DNA of 64,000 nucleotides from Cheilinus undulatus (GCF_018320785.1 NC_054886.1:4959207-5023206); one strand, 5' to 3'. Shown: positions 33,635 to 48,600, numbered from the stretch's first letter. The notes: generated from the letters alone by a model not told the origin. Translations and numbers: made by a program.

Positions 33635-36600
33635 GTGAGAGAAACCGTTACAGCACAACATTAAGCAAACATAGCGGCTAATTCTCCGTAAAATAAAGCC
33701 CGCATCCACGTGAATGTCCGCTCGCCGCTGCAGCCGTTGTCCTGTCCGTGGTTAAAGGTGTCTGCCATGCAGCGATGCAGAGACAGACAGACAGAGGCCA
33801 CAGACTGGTACAGGCTAACGCTCGCTAGCTTGTCATTGCTACACAAAGAAAAAAAAACGCTTGTTAAGTAACTTTGAGAGAAACCGTTAAGTGACAGCCC
33901 CAGGACTTTTAACATGAGGATATAGTGAAAGTATAGGCTCGTTATCAAACACGGGGTGACACATTTTTAATGCTTAAACGATGTTATTCGTCGTGACCAG
34001 AATTTGTTTTGTTTTCGTACAGGTCGAGGTAGCTAAGTTTAGCAAACGGACATTAGCTGCTGTTTGGATTAACTTGTTCTTAAGGAAACTACTCACTAAG
34101 AATTTATCGTGTCTGTAATTGCCCTACGGTCATGCCTGATGTTAAAATTTCAAAAGAAACTGCAGATGTCGTGTTTATTGATTTATTGTTGTCTCCATAA
34201 AGAAATGCAGACCTCTGTGATTCCTGTTAGTCAAACGGATGCGATGGTTTCACGCCTCAGAGCAATTCACCTGTCATATTTCATAAGCAGAAGGGTCAAA
34301 TGTAAATAAAAAGATGTATGGAAGTATAAGATAAAATAAATAATGCTCAAAAATATCAAATTGAACTCCAAAAGAAGGCCATTTCTGAGGGAGCTGCATC
34401 ATTCAGCTCATTTAAACAGCTGCCTATGCAGGCAGAGCAGATGCAGTAAACCTAGTAGGGCTGGGCAGTTTGGATTGAAATCACATCGTGGTATTTTTCT
34501 AGCTGCGCAGCAATACACTATGTGAAAACACATTTATAAATAAAGTTAAGTTCATGTGAAATGATCTGAATGCCAAATGTCACAGGCCTTTTTATTAACA
34601 GCCAGCTGCACATTTTCAACAATGGCATAAAAACAAACTACTTGTCTGTTAAAAAAGACGTTTTAAGAAACAGTATGTAGAATTTATGCACAGATCTATG
34701 ACATATTTTCTTTAAAGGTGCAGTGTGTAGAATTGGAAACATCTAATGGTTAATTCTAGGATGTGATGCTCTTTTCTCTGGTGAAAACTGTGCCAAACAG
34801 CGGGGTTGTTTTAAAAAGGTGCAGTTGTTATTTGTTTCCTTTTGTGGTACCAAAGTAACATGCACAACACCAAAACCAAAGATGGCAGCATATGTGGAAG
34901 GGACCCTCCCTGTGTATGAATCAAAGACTTATTCTGGGTTAAATAAAGATAAATGATTTCTATCAGGTTATTAAACATTAATTTAGGTATACATACATTT
35001 TTGCCAAGTTTTTTCAACTTAATTCTACTAGCTAAACATTTCACATTGCACCTTTAAGTTGGATACTTTCTAGGGCTGTCGATTGTGATTAACTTCATGT
35101 TTTATTGTCGCCTTTCAACACCCTTTGGTCAAGCCATGCCACAGCTCCCAGCAGGCACAGCCAAGTAAAATAAGTCCACCACTACTCCTTAATGTCTCAT
35201 TTCACTTTAAAAACACAGACGGCTAATTGGTGAAGTCAGGAGTCAGCACCTTGTGCTGAGAAACATTTACCTTTTACCTGTCCCCTCATTTTCTTTAAGA
35301 TCCGTAGCAAGCTCCTTTTTCTGTGGTAAAGTTCTTGTTAAAATGTTCGATCTACCCAGAGAACTAGGTTTGTGTCCAAACAGGAAGTCAACTACCCTTG
35401 GTTTAAGGCTGTAGAAAAATCCAAAGCAGCCTAAAGACAGTTCAGAATACAAAACAGTGGGATTTTAAAATCTAGTTGTGATTCTAGTTGACCATTTTGT
35501 ATCTTCTATACAATCTTTTATTCTGTATGGAAAATTAAAAATTGTTTCTCTGTTATGCTTGTTTCCCTGCAAAATCTCACCGATCACAAGAATCAGCCGA
35601 TGGCCAAAACACGTCAGTCTTGTCCACCCATTCAGGCTCACAGCATTGATTAGTCCATTGTCTATGCTGATGCACACTGGACAAGTTTCTGAGGGGTTCC
35701 CTGGCATGAGGGCATGTTTCAGGCTGCTTTCACACTAGGAGCCCGGTCCCGGATCCGAGTGCACTCGAACCCAAAGTCCGGTTCATTCTGGTAGTGTGAA
35801 TGCAAACAAACCCACTTGGGGGAGGTGGTCCCAGGTGCAATTCAAGTGGACTCTGGCTCAGATTGGATGAGATGTGAATGCAACCATGCCCGGATATGGG
35901 CAGAGCGCCGTATCAGCTTTATGATATCAACGTAAAAGCTAATTTTCCTTCCACAGCATGGCAGTTTGTTCACATTTTTCCTCAATAAAGGGCGGAAGTC
36001 ATCAGAATCCAGTCAGTAAACGGTCTGTTGCAGACGAATGAACACATGTTGAAGTCAGTGAGATGAAATACAAAGGCAATGAAAGTCTCTTGTCACCTCA
36101 AAAACTGCTGAATCTGCGCATTGCGAGCCCATTTAATCCTCTGAGCTGCACGTAGATGTGCAGATACAAAAAGCGACGTTGCTGGCATCTTAAAATGTTT
36201 TTTGAAATCATCTATGGCTGCAGGATGGACTTTTTGCTGGGTCAAAACAAAACCAATCTTTGCCCGGGTTATGACCCCAGGGGTTTCCATGGTAGCTTCT
36301 TCTTCTTTCTCCTCCCTGGTGGGGTTGTAAACCAGTTACGTGCATACCGCCACCTGCTGTATCAGACTGGGTAAATACACAAGTGGGCCCTGGCACAGTT
36401 TGATGTTGCTAGTGTGAAAGCAAGCCAGCAGGGGGAAGGGGGAGGAATCACGCTGCAGCGTGGTTCGAAACATCTGGGCCCTAATGTGAAAGTGCCCTCA
36501 GACACTCATCAAGAAGCCCTTATGTGTGGTCATCGAGGAAAAACTTGTTTGGAGGCACAAACTCTTTAACTCCTCACTGCTGTTTTAATACACTGTTAGG

Positions 36601-39600
36601 CTGAGATAAGGCTCACAGGTTCTGTACCACAGATCCAGAGTTTAGGAGCAGTGGACCAAATTTGAGAGCTGCTGCGCCACCTTTGACATGGATGACTCTG
36701 GTACAATCTCTGTGCAATCTGGCAGCATATTTTATAGATTACTGTGTTTTGTTAGACATCTTCCTTCTTAAATCTGAAACACTGCTAACTTACCTTGGCG
36801 GTGTATTTACTCTTTCTGCTCTCTTTTGCGCTCCTCCCTCTCAGTTTTCTGAATGGGCAGGGCAGTGTGCCGTTTGCTGTGAGAGACTGCGGGAGAAGCA
36901 AAAATCCAGAGAGAATTGCATGCTGATGACTTGAAAATGTTCACATAATTTATACTTATTGGTGGCAAAATGGTCAGTTTATACATCTCACATGAAAAAA
37001 GCTATTATAGATCATTCATACTCATTTACACCCACCTCTAGTTGTAACATGTCTATCATGACTTAACCAGAAACTCCAGATGCCTGCCAGGCATCCCACA
37101 TGCCTCCTAAAGTCGGAATTCTGACCTAGTAAACTTGGAGGAACTTCAGTACCCTAAGTTATCAACACAATGCCCTAAACTACACGTGATGCGAGCATCT
37201 GCAACAAAATCAGCACTGATTCCGATCGCAGTATCCTGACAGCACTGGAGTGAGCATTTTTTCCCTGTCCTCCCGTTTCTGTTTTCCTCTTGAGATGGAC
37301 AAGGAACAAGTAAAAAGGTAGATGACCAGGCATCAGGAGTGATCGATGCTGATCAGGAGTGATTGACAGGAGTGTTTCCTTGATTTTCTTTCTCTCTACT
37401 CACCCAAAATAGCATGCATTACAAAGTAGAGACAGTTGTGCATGATATCTGTGTTTGAAATTAATGTTTGAAACTTGTGCCAACATGTAGGCAAAACTCG
37501 TCTCAAAGCTGTCAAGGCTAGTCTGTACAAAGCGCCGCACTTTCATTTTTCTGTATTCAAAATAGAATAATTAAATATTACATTATTTAAAACTGAAACC
37601 TGAAATTCACAGGGTAGAGGATATATTTTTTAACAGATGCAGTGTTGAAAGTGAGCGTGGGACGTGATCAATGTCTGACACTCCCATGTTGTTAGGACAC
37701 GGTGTAAGGAAGCGTGAACTTCTACTAGAAGCTTCTCTTCTCTAGCTGTATCTCATTCATGTTTTGTGCTTTTTGTGATGGACAGGGATTGTTCTCTGTC
37801 ATCAGCCGTGCATAATTTCACCCCAGCTTCCCCCCTTTGTTTTCATTATGGTTCAGTAGAAGTTCATTTTCATTAGGGGGTGGGGGGGCCTGGGGGGTCA
37901 GAGTAGCAGGGAATCATTTTAATGATTCTCCACTGCCCTCAGCATCATCTCTTGCTGTTGTTTTGAAGGAGAGCCCTTGTTGTGCATTTTTTGCATTTAA
38001 ATTAAGATGGGCTTTTATTTGATGCTTTACAGATGTAAGAGAAACTCGAAGATCATTCTGAGTCATAGTTTATGATTCACTCTGGACATCCCCCTCCCAA
38101 AATACTGTCTGATAGCTTTGTTTTTATGTTATACAATAATGTTGTAACAATGAGACAGCCCACTAAAGGATGCATTTTTGAACCAAACCATTTTTTTGCT
38201 AAAATATTATTCTTTCACCAGCCTGAACCTGATGCAGATGTTTAAATCCTGGTGTTGGATATTCTGCTTGCATCTTACAGGTTTCTTTTATTGGGAGGGT
38301 TTTGTTTTGGCTTAATGCAGCCTGTCTTGACAGAAGCTCTACCATCATGTTGGCATATAATAAATCCATATATGTAAACACTCCTGAAGCCTAATCCAGT
38401 CTTTTTCTTTACCTCACAGGAGTGAACTGCCTCGCATATGACGAGGCCATAATTGCTCAACAGGACAGAATTCAGCAAGAGGTAAGAGAACAAATTCTGT
38501 GAAATTATCCTGAAGGGTAACATAATGAAAAGTGGTGTTCATTAATTTGCCTCTGAACAACTAAATCAAGCAGTTTTCATATTTGATGTAAATCCTATAA
38601 CCAGTGGTGACCATCAACTGGTAAAATAAATGCTGGGATAGCTGTCAACTCCACAGTTTCTTGTTCTGAAACTCTGTAGATGTGTAGACTCATCTGAACT
38701 TTTCATATGCAGTAGCCAACGCCACAGTTGTTTCCCTCATTAGCGTCTGTTTTATGTGATTCTGAAATAAAAAATATGATTGGAGCATTCTTAAGCTACT
38801 AAATAATCACCTTGTGAAAATAAATATGAACTTTTGTTGCAAAGAACCTATTTATTGAAAATTATGTAAAGCAGGGGTGTCAAACTCAATCACAGCAGGG
38901 GCCAGATTCTGAATTTATGTCTAACCTGAGGGCCTAACAGTGTCAACATTTAACCATAAACTGGCAACCTCATTTTCACCAGTGATAAATTATGGGCAAA
39001 AAAAAATCTTATTTTTAATATATGAAAAACTCAAAATGATAAGTTTAAGAGCTCAAACTCTGATTCAAAAGGTAAAAACACATTATTAAAAGTCAAAATA
39101 TTGTAAATATGACATAGAAAGTCAAAACAATGAGCTTAAAAGGTCTAACAGGTAAAAATATGAGATTAAAAGTCAAAGTTAGGAATTGGAAGGTCCGGAC
39201 ATACGATGAAATTTAAAATATTTTGTAAAAAAGGTCAAAATATGACATAGAATTTAAAATTGTGAATCCATAAGGTCAAAATGTATGATAAAAGTTAAAA
39301 TTATGAATTAAAATGGTTAACATATGAAATAAAGAGTCAAAATCATAGGTTTAAGTCGTAGTTCTGAGATGCAATATTGAAACTATGAAATGAAAACACA
39401 AACACACACTCTTGAATTTTTATCCAATATATTTTTACCCTTTAGTTTTTCCATTTTTTATGACTTAACAAGGATATTTTAAATCATCAAGGTTAAATTT
39501 ACATTTTTATAATGGAGGAAATCTGCAGACCTCATACCGGTGGGCCAGTTATAATAAAAATGTGATATGATATAACTGTACCACGGGTCGGATTTGGCCC

Positions 39601-42600
39601 CCGGGCCTTGAGTTTGACACTCATGATGTAAAGCAGACATATCCAAAGTTACTAAATGGCAGTGTTGTAACTTTGGTGAGATATGAAATGCGATAAGGAA
39701 GTATTTAGACCCTTCACTTTTTCAATTTTTTTACGCTGCTGCCTGATTCTACAGGAAAAAATCAACATTTTTATTCTCATTAATCCACAATCAGTACCCC
39801 ATAATGACAAAGTGAAACCAAAAATTTATTTTTTTGCAAATGTATGTAAAAAACTGAAATGTGTCATTAATATAGATATTCAGACCCTTAGCAAAAACAC
39901 TGAAATTTAGCTCAGCTTCCTTGCCTTTTATCTTCATGGTTGCTGAGATGTTTCTGCACCTTGATTGGAGTCCAACTGTGGTAAATTAAATTGATTGGAC
40001 ATGATTTGGAGAAGCACACGCCTCTCTTGAGAAGGCTTCACAGGTGACTATGCATATCAGAGCAAAACTAAGCCATGAGGTCAAAGGAACTGCCTGCAGA
40101 GTTCAGAGACAAGATCGTTGGCAGGCACAGATCAAAAATTTTCTGCTGCACTGAGAGCACAGTGGCTGCCATGATGCATAAGTAGAGGATGTTTTGCATA
40201 ACCAGGATTCTTCCAAGAGCTGGTCATCTAGCCAAACTGAGCATTAGGGGGCAAAAGGGCCTTGGTAAGATATGTAACCAAGAGCCTGATGGTCACTCTG
40301 ACTGAGCGCCAGAGATCCTGTGTGCAGATGGGACAAACTTTCAGACAGACAAACATCACTGCAGCCCTCCACTGATCTGGGCTTATGGAAGCCTTGCCTC
40401 TGTGCAAAATAGATGAAATCCCACTTGGCTTTAACATTTGAGTTTTTTGCAGGTTTTAAGTGGGTTTTGCACTGAGGAAAGGCTTCCATCTAGCCACTAT
40501 GCCATAAGCCCAAATCAGTGGAGGACTGCAGTAATGATTGTCCTATCTGCAAACTGGAACTCTGGAGCTCATTCAGAGTAGCCATCAGACTTATTGGCAC
40601 CTCTCTTACTGAGCCCTTCTACCCCAATTGCTCACCAGCTCCTAGGAAGAGTCCTGGTTGTACCAACTTCCTCAGATTGAGAATTATAGAGGCCTCTGGT
40701 GCTCTTGGGAACCCCCAGAGCAGGGTTTTTTTTTTTTTTTTTTATTGTGTAGCTTTCCCCAAATCTGTGCCTCATAACAATCCTGTCTCTGAGCTCTGCA
40801 GGCAGTTCTTTGACCTTGTGGCTTTGTTTTTGCTCTGATAACATTGTCAGCTGTGAGGCCTTCTATAGAGGTGTGTGCCTTTTCAAATCATGTTCAATCA
40901 ATTTAATTTACACAGGTGGACTCCAGTCAAGGAGTAGCAACATCTCTGCCATGATCAAGATAAAAGGGGATGGACCTGAGCTAAATTTTGGTGTTTTTGC
41001 AAAGGGCCTGGATACTTTTGACCCAATGAGATATTTCTGTTTTTTTATTTTGAATAAGTTTGCAAAATATTTAAAAAATAGGTTTTCACTTTGTCATGAT
41101 GGAAAAATGAGTGTAGATTGATGAGAATAAGAATACATTTTTTAAATGAAGCATCAGGCTGCAGCATCTTCAACAAATCTGAGAAAAGTGAGGGGGGTCT
41201 GAGTGCTCTCTGAATACACTGGATATAGCAGGCATCTTTTCAAGGTTGAATTTGTAACCTATTTCAGACCTAAAGTACAGCTCCAAGATACAGTACAGTC
41301 ACCAATGGGTTAAGTTGCTTTTGCTGCTTGCACTAATTTTAACTGCGTTTGTGTGTGGGTGTCTAGATAGCCAACAGTAACCCTTTAGTGTCGGACAGAC
41401 AGGACCTGTCAGTGCTGCAGAGGGAGTACGCTGATGATGACACAGTTTATCAGCTCAAGATCAAGGTCAGTCGAACCACAGCACACCTGCTATCAAGTTT
41501 CTGCAGCCGCATCAGGATGCATTTCCTCCACAGTCCACACTTTCATTGTCTCTAAAACCACAAAGAAACTGTCAGTTTTTTACAGACAAAAATAAAGTCA
41601 GTGCAATTTGTTTTACTGTCGTGTAATTATTTTCTGTTTGTAATTGCAGGACCTTTATAAAAAATACTCATACATTCGTAAGACACGGCCAGATGGGAAC
41701 TGTTTCTACAGAGCCTTTGGCTTCGCGCATCTTGAATCCCTGCTAGATGACAGCAAAGAGCTTCAGAAGTAAGTGTTGTGTTGGTGATCGTTTGCACTGT
41801 GGGCAGACCCAGTTTAACCCAACTGTTATCTTAAACTTACTAAGGTTTTAGTCACATGATTAGGATTTTGTTTTAAGTCTCTGACTTTTGCCACAGTTGC
41901 ACCTTGTGCTCTGAGCCTACAGTGTTTTAGAACTCCCCTTTTCATCTTGCTTACCCTGTTTAAGTTTGAAAACTCTGGGGGAATCTTTTACAGTAAAAAT
42001 TGATTTATGTACTTAATACCTCAAAGGATGACTGCATCCTATATCCTAATGCAGCGATACTCAACGTGTGGCTCTGGAGCCCATTTAAGCTACCTTTTGC
42101 CATGAAATACCACTTGTTTTTTTTTTTTTTGCCATTTTTGCCACTTCTATCCAAATTTTGCCCTTTTTCACTATTTTCTGCCCATTTAAGGTACCTTTTG
42201 CCACTTAAAACCACTTGTTTCCAATTTTTTCCATTTTTGCCACTCTTGACTGCCTTTTGCTCATTTCACCTTTTCCTCGCTATTTTCGCCCTTTTTCACC
42301 CGTTTTTGCTGCTTTTTGACCATTTTAGCCATCTTTGACTTGTTGTTGTTGCTACTTCAAGCCATTTTTGCCACTTTTCACCGCTTAGATTGTGGCTCTT
42401 GCAAAGGTATTTTTCTTTGATTGAGTGGGTTGAGTAACATTGTCCTAATGCAACCAATCTACCAATGCAAAGTGCTTAAACATAGGCTCTATTGAACATA
42501 AATTTAACCACTACATCACCCACTCTTCCCAGATGAATGCAAGCGATTGTTTACCAAAATTCATTGTGTATGTGCTGCTGCTTCCCTGCTCAAAACATGG

Positions 42601-45600
42601 TGGACCACATATCCACACAGACCAGGCTGACAGCACAACCGCTATTCTCCTTTATAGGGTCATAAAAGATGTTTAGTGTGACTCTTGGCAAATGTGTTGT
42701 AGGCTGGGGGCCCATACTTCATATCAGTCAGTACTATTGTGGGATGAGAGCTAACTAGTGTATCAGTAGCTAGCAGATTAGATTGCAGAGTCCACACAGT
42801 GAAAACAAATGCTACTGAAAGAGCTAAATGGCTGCAAAGACACGACACGTTACAGACTTTGCTGAATGCACAAAAGGCACCATACCAGAACAGTTTAGAC
42901 TTTTTCTGCTTGTATATTGGTGTGGTTCATATTAACTGTAATTCTTAGAGGTAAAATGGAATGAATTGGAGACTTTTTAACAACACCAGCAACTTCTAAT
43001 ATGTTCCTAATAGTGCTGGGCAATTAATCACAAACTAGATTGAATCGCAATATGGCCTGCTGCAATTTACAAATCACACATTTCTTTTTTCACATATTTC
43101 TTTAATTTGAATTATGTCAAAACACCAATTTAATAAATCAAATTTTTGTAGCAGCAGAGATTTCATGCAAACATTTAGTTTACGTGTTTTATGTATGTTT
43201 TCCTTATCAAAATGAGGGACATAAAAATGATAATGCCCCTCATAAAGCAAATGACGTCAAATTTCCAATGTTAGCAAAAATAGTTTATCCTATCAAAAAT
43301 TGATGAAGCTTAGTGTTAGTTCACAAAAGTCATACCCCAAGTTACTATCAGCTGATAGCCAGCTTCATCTCCTCCACCCCAGCCACCTCCTTTATAGCAT
43401 AAAGCTTGTTGCATCCTCATATTCAGAGTCATGCTATTATGAATTAATTGTTTCTGAATAATTTATTTGTTTTCAATACACATTGTCATAAATGTGTGCA
43501 TCTCTATGGGGATTTCTAGCCATGTGCTCCCTGCAAAGTCAAAACCACTACTGACTAACCCAGGGAGCTTCTTTTCAGCAGAGTCTTCTCTGCCAAGTGA
43601 AACTGTAGAGGACTTATTTTGAATTAAAATGGTTAAATGTATGATGAGTGTCCTGGCTGAATGTAGGCTATAATATGGAATCATTCATTGCTCAAATTTG
43701 TTGACAAACACATGAGGAATAATCGCATATTAAATTGCAGTTGCAACATTGGGGAAAAAAATCACAGTTATATTATTTTTGCTAATTGTTAAGGCCTAGT
43801 TCCTAATGATAAAGGAGATGGTTGTTTTTTTATTTAAATGTTAACATTAATTTATTAAAACAATGACTACTCCTTTGTTCTATACTTTATTAGCTGAGTA
43901 CTTTCATTACCATAAATATTTCCACTAGTTATCAAATCCAGAGCAGTCCTTAATTTTTACAGTTGTAATGTGCCATTATGACAAGATGTGTATTGTTGTA
44001 AAGATTGCTACATGAAGCAATGGCAACTGCTTCTGGAAGCTGCCATTCTTTTGCTGGATCTCAATCATGTTTTGAGCCTCCTATTTTAAATGGACTGTTT
44101 GCCATCAGTTATGCGTTCTGTTGCCCAGCATGCAACTCCATCACCCCCAATCTCTGTAACAATGGGGTCCAATTAGACATTTCCAAGCCGCTCAGAGACG
44201 TGCTGCTCCTCTCTACCCACCTTTACTGCCTATGGGTTATTCTGAACTGTAAGGCAGTCGTAAAGCATTCTTGGATGGTCATGGTGGTTTATGAAGTTTG
44301 TGTACATGGCGTCTTTTTTTCATTGCAAAGATTGATGAAGAGTGAACCATTTCTCATCCTTACATCTCTGTTGAGGTTCGTATTAGACTGCTAACATTGA
44401 CATTGTTGACTAGTCACAAGCTATTGAAAAAAATAAGTTGATATGTCAGGTTGATTTTAGCATTCTGCTTGTTGCTCACTGCTAACGAGTCAAAATAGCG
44501 GAGTTAGCCCCGCTAATAGTCAAAAGCAGCCTTGAAGCTAATGTTGCGTTAACCTCATTATTTGAACCCCTCATCAGTAAGTGACGATCTTAAAGCCCAG
44601 CTTATGTCTTACAGAGGTGAAACTTAACTGTAGCACACGTAGCTTAAATGTAACATTCTAGTGCTAATTTGGCAGCTTAAAGTTGCTATTTTTCATCTCT
44701 CAGGTCACAACAACACAACTCTCTCACTTATCGTGGACATCTCTGTTTTGAAAATGATTTTAGTCATTTATCTCAACAGGTCAAAGTTTCTCTCACGCAG
44801 AGATATTTCTTTCATTCAAATTTTTAGCTTCTCGCCAAGCATTTTCCTGAAAACAGTATTTTTTCTCACATCTGTTTTCTCTCGTTTTACATTTTTTCTC
44901 CTCCTATATGACATTAATATTCAACATACAGTATGTAAGGATAAATACAAATGTAATTTTATTTATATGAATATAATAATAACATAACCCTGCCACACAA
45001 AAATAAAAACCACCCACCCTTTATTATAACTGGTTATTTTTAAAACCAGGCAGCAGTATGGATTACATTTAGATTTATAATGGCATATAACCTCAATAAA
45101 AGCCAGGAAGTAATTACAAAAATAAACAAACAAACTAACAACTGTTTAGTAAAGTATACTGTATAGAGTGCAGTTTGAAGCATTGGAGGTGAGTGGAGCT
45201 TCCAGCACATTTATCTGCATCATCATCATCGGTTATTGGTTGATTTAGAGCCTCTGGCAGCAGAACTTACATAGCAAGCGTGCAAGTGTCTCTAAAGTGG
45301 AGATTTATTTTCTTTTAAAGCCTTAAAAAAAGTTGTAGATGTACAAAGAAAAGAAAAAGCCCTTTTTTGGTGCATCTTATTCTTGTAAAGCCTCTGGAGG
45401 TTGGTATAGTATTTATTTTTATTTTTGGTCAGCCTTGTATAGTTGCAGTAACCAGATACACAATTATAAATGAATCTATCTGAAATACCATGTCTGTATT
45501 AATATTTTAGTGTTATTTAATACATGTCCTTTTCTGTTTCATTTTAGGTTCAAAGCAGTTGCATCCAAAAGTAAACTGGACTTGGTGAACGAGGGCTTCA

Positions 45601-48600
45601 CTGAGTTCACCATTGAAGATTTTCATAATACGGTAAGTTTGCTTCATGAGGAAAAGATGGGAAGAGGATGGCTGATATTTGATTTCTGCCAATGTCACAT
45701 TTTTAATTATGCTGATCTGATGCTGACTGGCTCAGCCTGGGACTCTGCAGATGCCAGTAGCATGTTGGCACTTTTTCTACCCTATTGCAAAGGCAGTTTC
45801 TCACTGTAGTGTATTAACACATCATTATAACAGTCCTATTGTTAATTTGGAGTCAGGTTCTATTTTTGATTTAATGACATCATTTCTTCTTTCACATGCT
45901 GTCTACACTGCTTCCTGCCTTCATCTCTCTTCACTTTGCTTCACAAATCTCTTTTTTTTAGTATCACGCTGCATGCTGTATATCTTGTATCTTGTAGGAT
46001 AACATATGGGAAAGTGTTCAAATAATGTTTAACTGTAATTTTCCTCGTTACCCTGCCAACCCTGAATCCTCCTGTGCCAAGGTACATGATGTATTTGGCC
46101 ACCCGGAGCAGCCAGAAACACTCGATTTGGCCAGTTATAGAGGAACTTGGCAAGCAGTTCATGTACATATCAATCTGATGATGTAAATAATCCCTTTTCT
46201 CCAAGTTCATGGACCTGATCGAACTGTGTGAGAAACAGCCGAATCTGCAGGAGCTGCTCAACTCCTTCAACGACCAGAATGTGTCGGACTACGTGGTCGT
46301 GTACCTGCGGCTGCTCACCTCAGGCTACCTGCAACGAGAGCACAGCTTTTTTCAGCATTTCATAGAAGGAGGGCGCTCTGTCAAGGAATTCTGTCAGCAG
46401 GTTGGCTCATTAAATCATTTTTTTCTATTCTTTATTTTCTTTTATTTAACCTGGAAAACTTAACTGACATCAAGAATCTAATTTACAAAAGCATCCAAGC
46501 AAAGACAGGCAGCAGAACATTTAACAGAGAGTTACAGACAGTTACAGACATGAAACATGGCAGATTAGCCAATCCCAAGTCACAGAGCACAAAGTCATTA
46601 GTCTAAACGTCTGCAGCTTATTCATTAAGTTCCTTCAGTCAGACATAAACCAGGCTGCAGGAGTCCTGAAACTCCTTTTTTCCCATTTCATAATAGACTG
46701 TGGGGAGAGATGCAGGATTCCTGCAGATCCTAGAGAACTCTTAAATAGTCTTAAATTGCACATTTGAAATTTAAGGCCTTAAAAAAGTCTGAATTTTACC
46801 AGTGAGAGGTCTTTCATTTTAAAAGGCCTCTAGACAAAGACATGTCGTTATCCAATATTTGTTTTCTAGCCAACCTTATACGATTTTAAACATCTTTTTC
46901 TGTGATTTAATACACTCTTCACTCTTGTAATACACACGCCCCTTATATTAACAGGTTTTCCCCTACAGAAAAAGTATTATTCTGCTTTTTCATGGTAAAA
47001 TAGTTTAGAATAAGCTCAGCACATCTGCTAAATATCAGCACATGTGATGCTGATACTGATAAATATCAGTATATGCCATATTATTGGAATACAGGCATTA
47101 AATGTGCCAGAAATTGAAAATGTTGGTGTTTATGACCAAGAAGTGAATTTGCCTTTCACCATTTGATGTTTAATAAATAGTTCATTAAATCTGAAAATTC
47201 AGCCCTGGTCCGTTGTATTGAGAAATCTCATATGCCTTTAGTTTTTTGACCGTTAACTGCGCCAAAAGTGGCGTTTCTCAGTTTATGTCTTAAGAATGAC
47301 TTAAAAAGTCTAGAAAATAGATTTGTAAAGTTGTATAGGAAAGTGAAAATAACAGCAGTGCATCTTGTGACTGAGTCACAGAGAGAAGGCTGTAGCTTCC
47401 AGCATTTTCACAGGAATTAAGGCGCACAAGTTTGAGGGAAGCAGGTTGAGTTTAGCCTTATAAGTTAGGATTTTGTCTGTCAGTGGCCAATATGGCCTCC
47501 AATTACTATTCTAAACATTGGTATAGGGCTGAAACCATTCCTCAAATTATCTGGGTAATTCAATTTAAAAAAATTCCTCGAGGCAAATTATCTGCCTCGG
47601 GGCTCCGCTTAAATCAGTCCTGTATTCATATACGGCCATGCTGTAGCCTGGACATCGCGCCGTGTGTTGCGCGGCGTGCTGTGTTTCGCACGGATGGCTA
47701 TTTGTGTGGCACAATGCCCTTGTTTTCGCTGTTACTATAAGGTAATATGCATGATACGAGGCGTGAAGATAACGAGGGAAGAGAAAGAGATGCAGTGATG
47801 TTTACAGGCACTCGTCCTGCGTTTTTACGCATCCACTGGCCGTGGCTTCATGGCAGATACAGCACTACGCCTGCACCTGTAAACCTACGCAGACCTCTGG
47901 GTTCAGTGCTGACTGTATGACTCGCATCGCTCATTTTGTGTCTGCAGACTTTAGGGAATTTTATAAACTTCTCTGATTGACCCGACAGCTTTACAGAACA
48001 CCGTCAGGCTTCACGATTCAAGTCCTGTTTGGTGCTTCCCTTCTCTCCCGCTCTCTCTTTCTTTTCTGTGTGCACACGTTGTACATTGGATTATAAATTA
48101 TCTAAAATTCAGTGCACTGATATCTTGATTGCAGCTTTTTTTTCAAAATGTTTAGAATCTCGAATGATTTGATAAGACTTATATTGATAATGAATTGACA
48201 CCAGTTCTCCTTATCGCCACAGACAGTGACAGAGACTAAATAGGTTAAAGTTCATCGTCATACAGTCAGGATTCAACAGGTCACAGAAGCAGCTTTATCC
48301 CTTAAAATGTGTTCTCCAGGTCAGTGGATGCTCTTAAAAGGTCATATTTTTATCTTATGGTGGATGAACTCACAAAAAAATGTGCAAAAATTTTTAGTGA
48401 ACACCCTTTTGAAAAAAGACCATATTCCTCTAATCTAAAGGTTCACCGTTCAGACATCATCGGACCGCTGTGTGAATGATGGAGCTTTATTCTTGCTATA
48501 ATGTGAAATATCACATTCATGCATAAAATAGGGGATTTTAAAATGATTACGTGTCCCTTTACTTCAATGACAACTTGGAGAATAGAAATAAACTACAATG

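Noticed and set aside
44005..44394. 129-codon + strand ORF in otub1 intron 4
   Set aside because: No similarity recognised, and the otub1 reading frame is complete without it.
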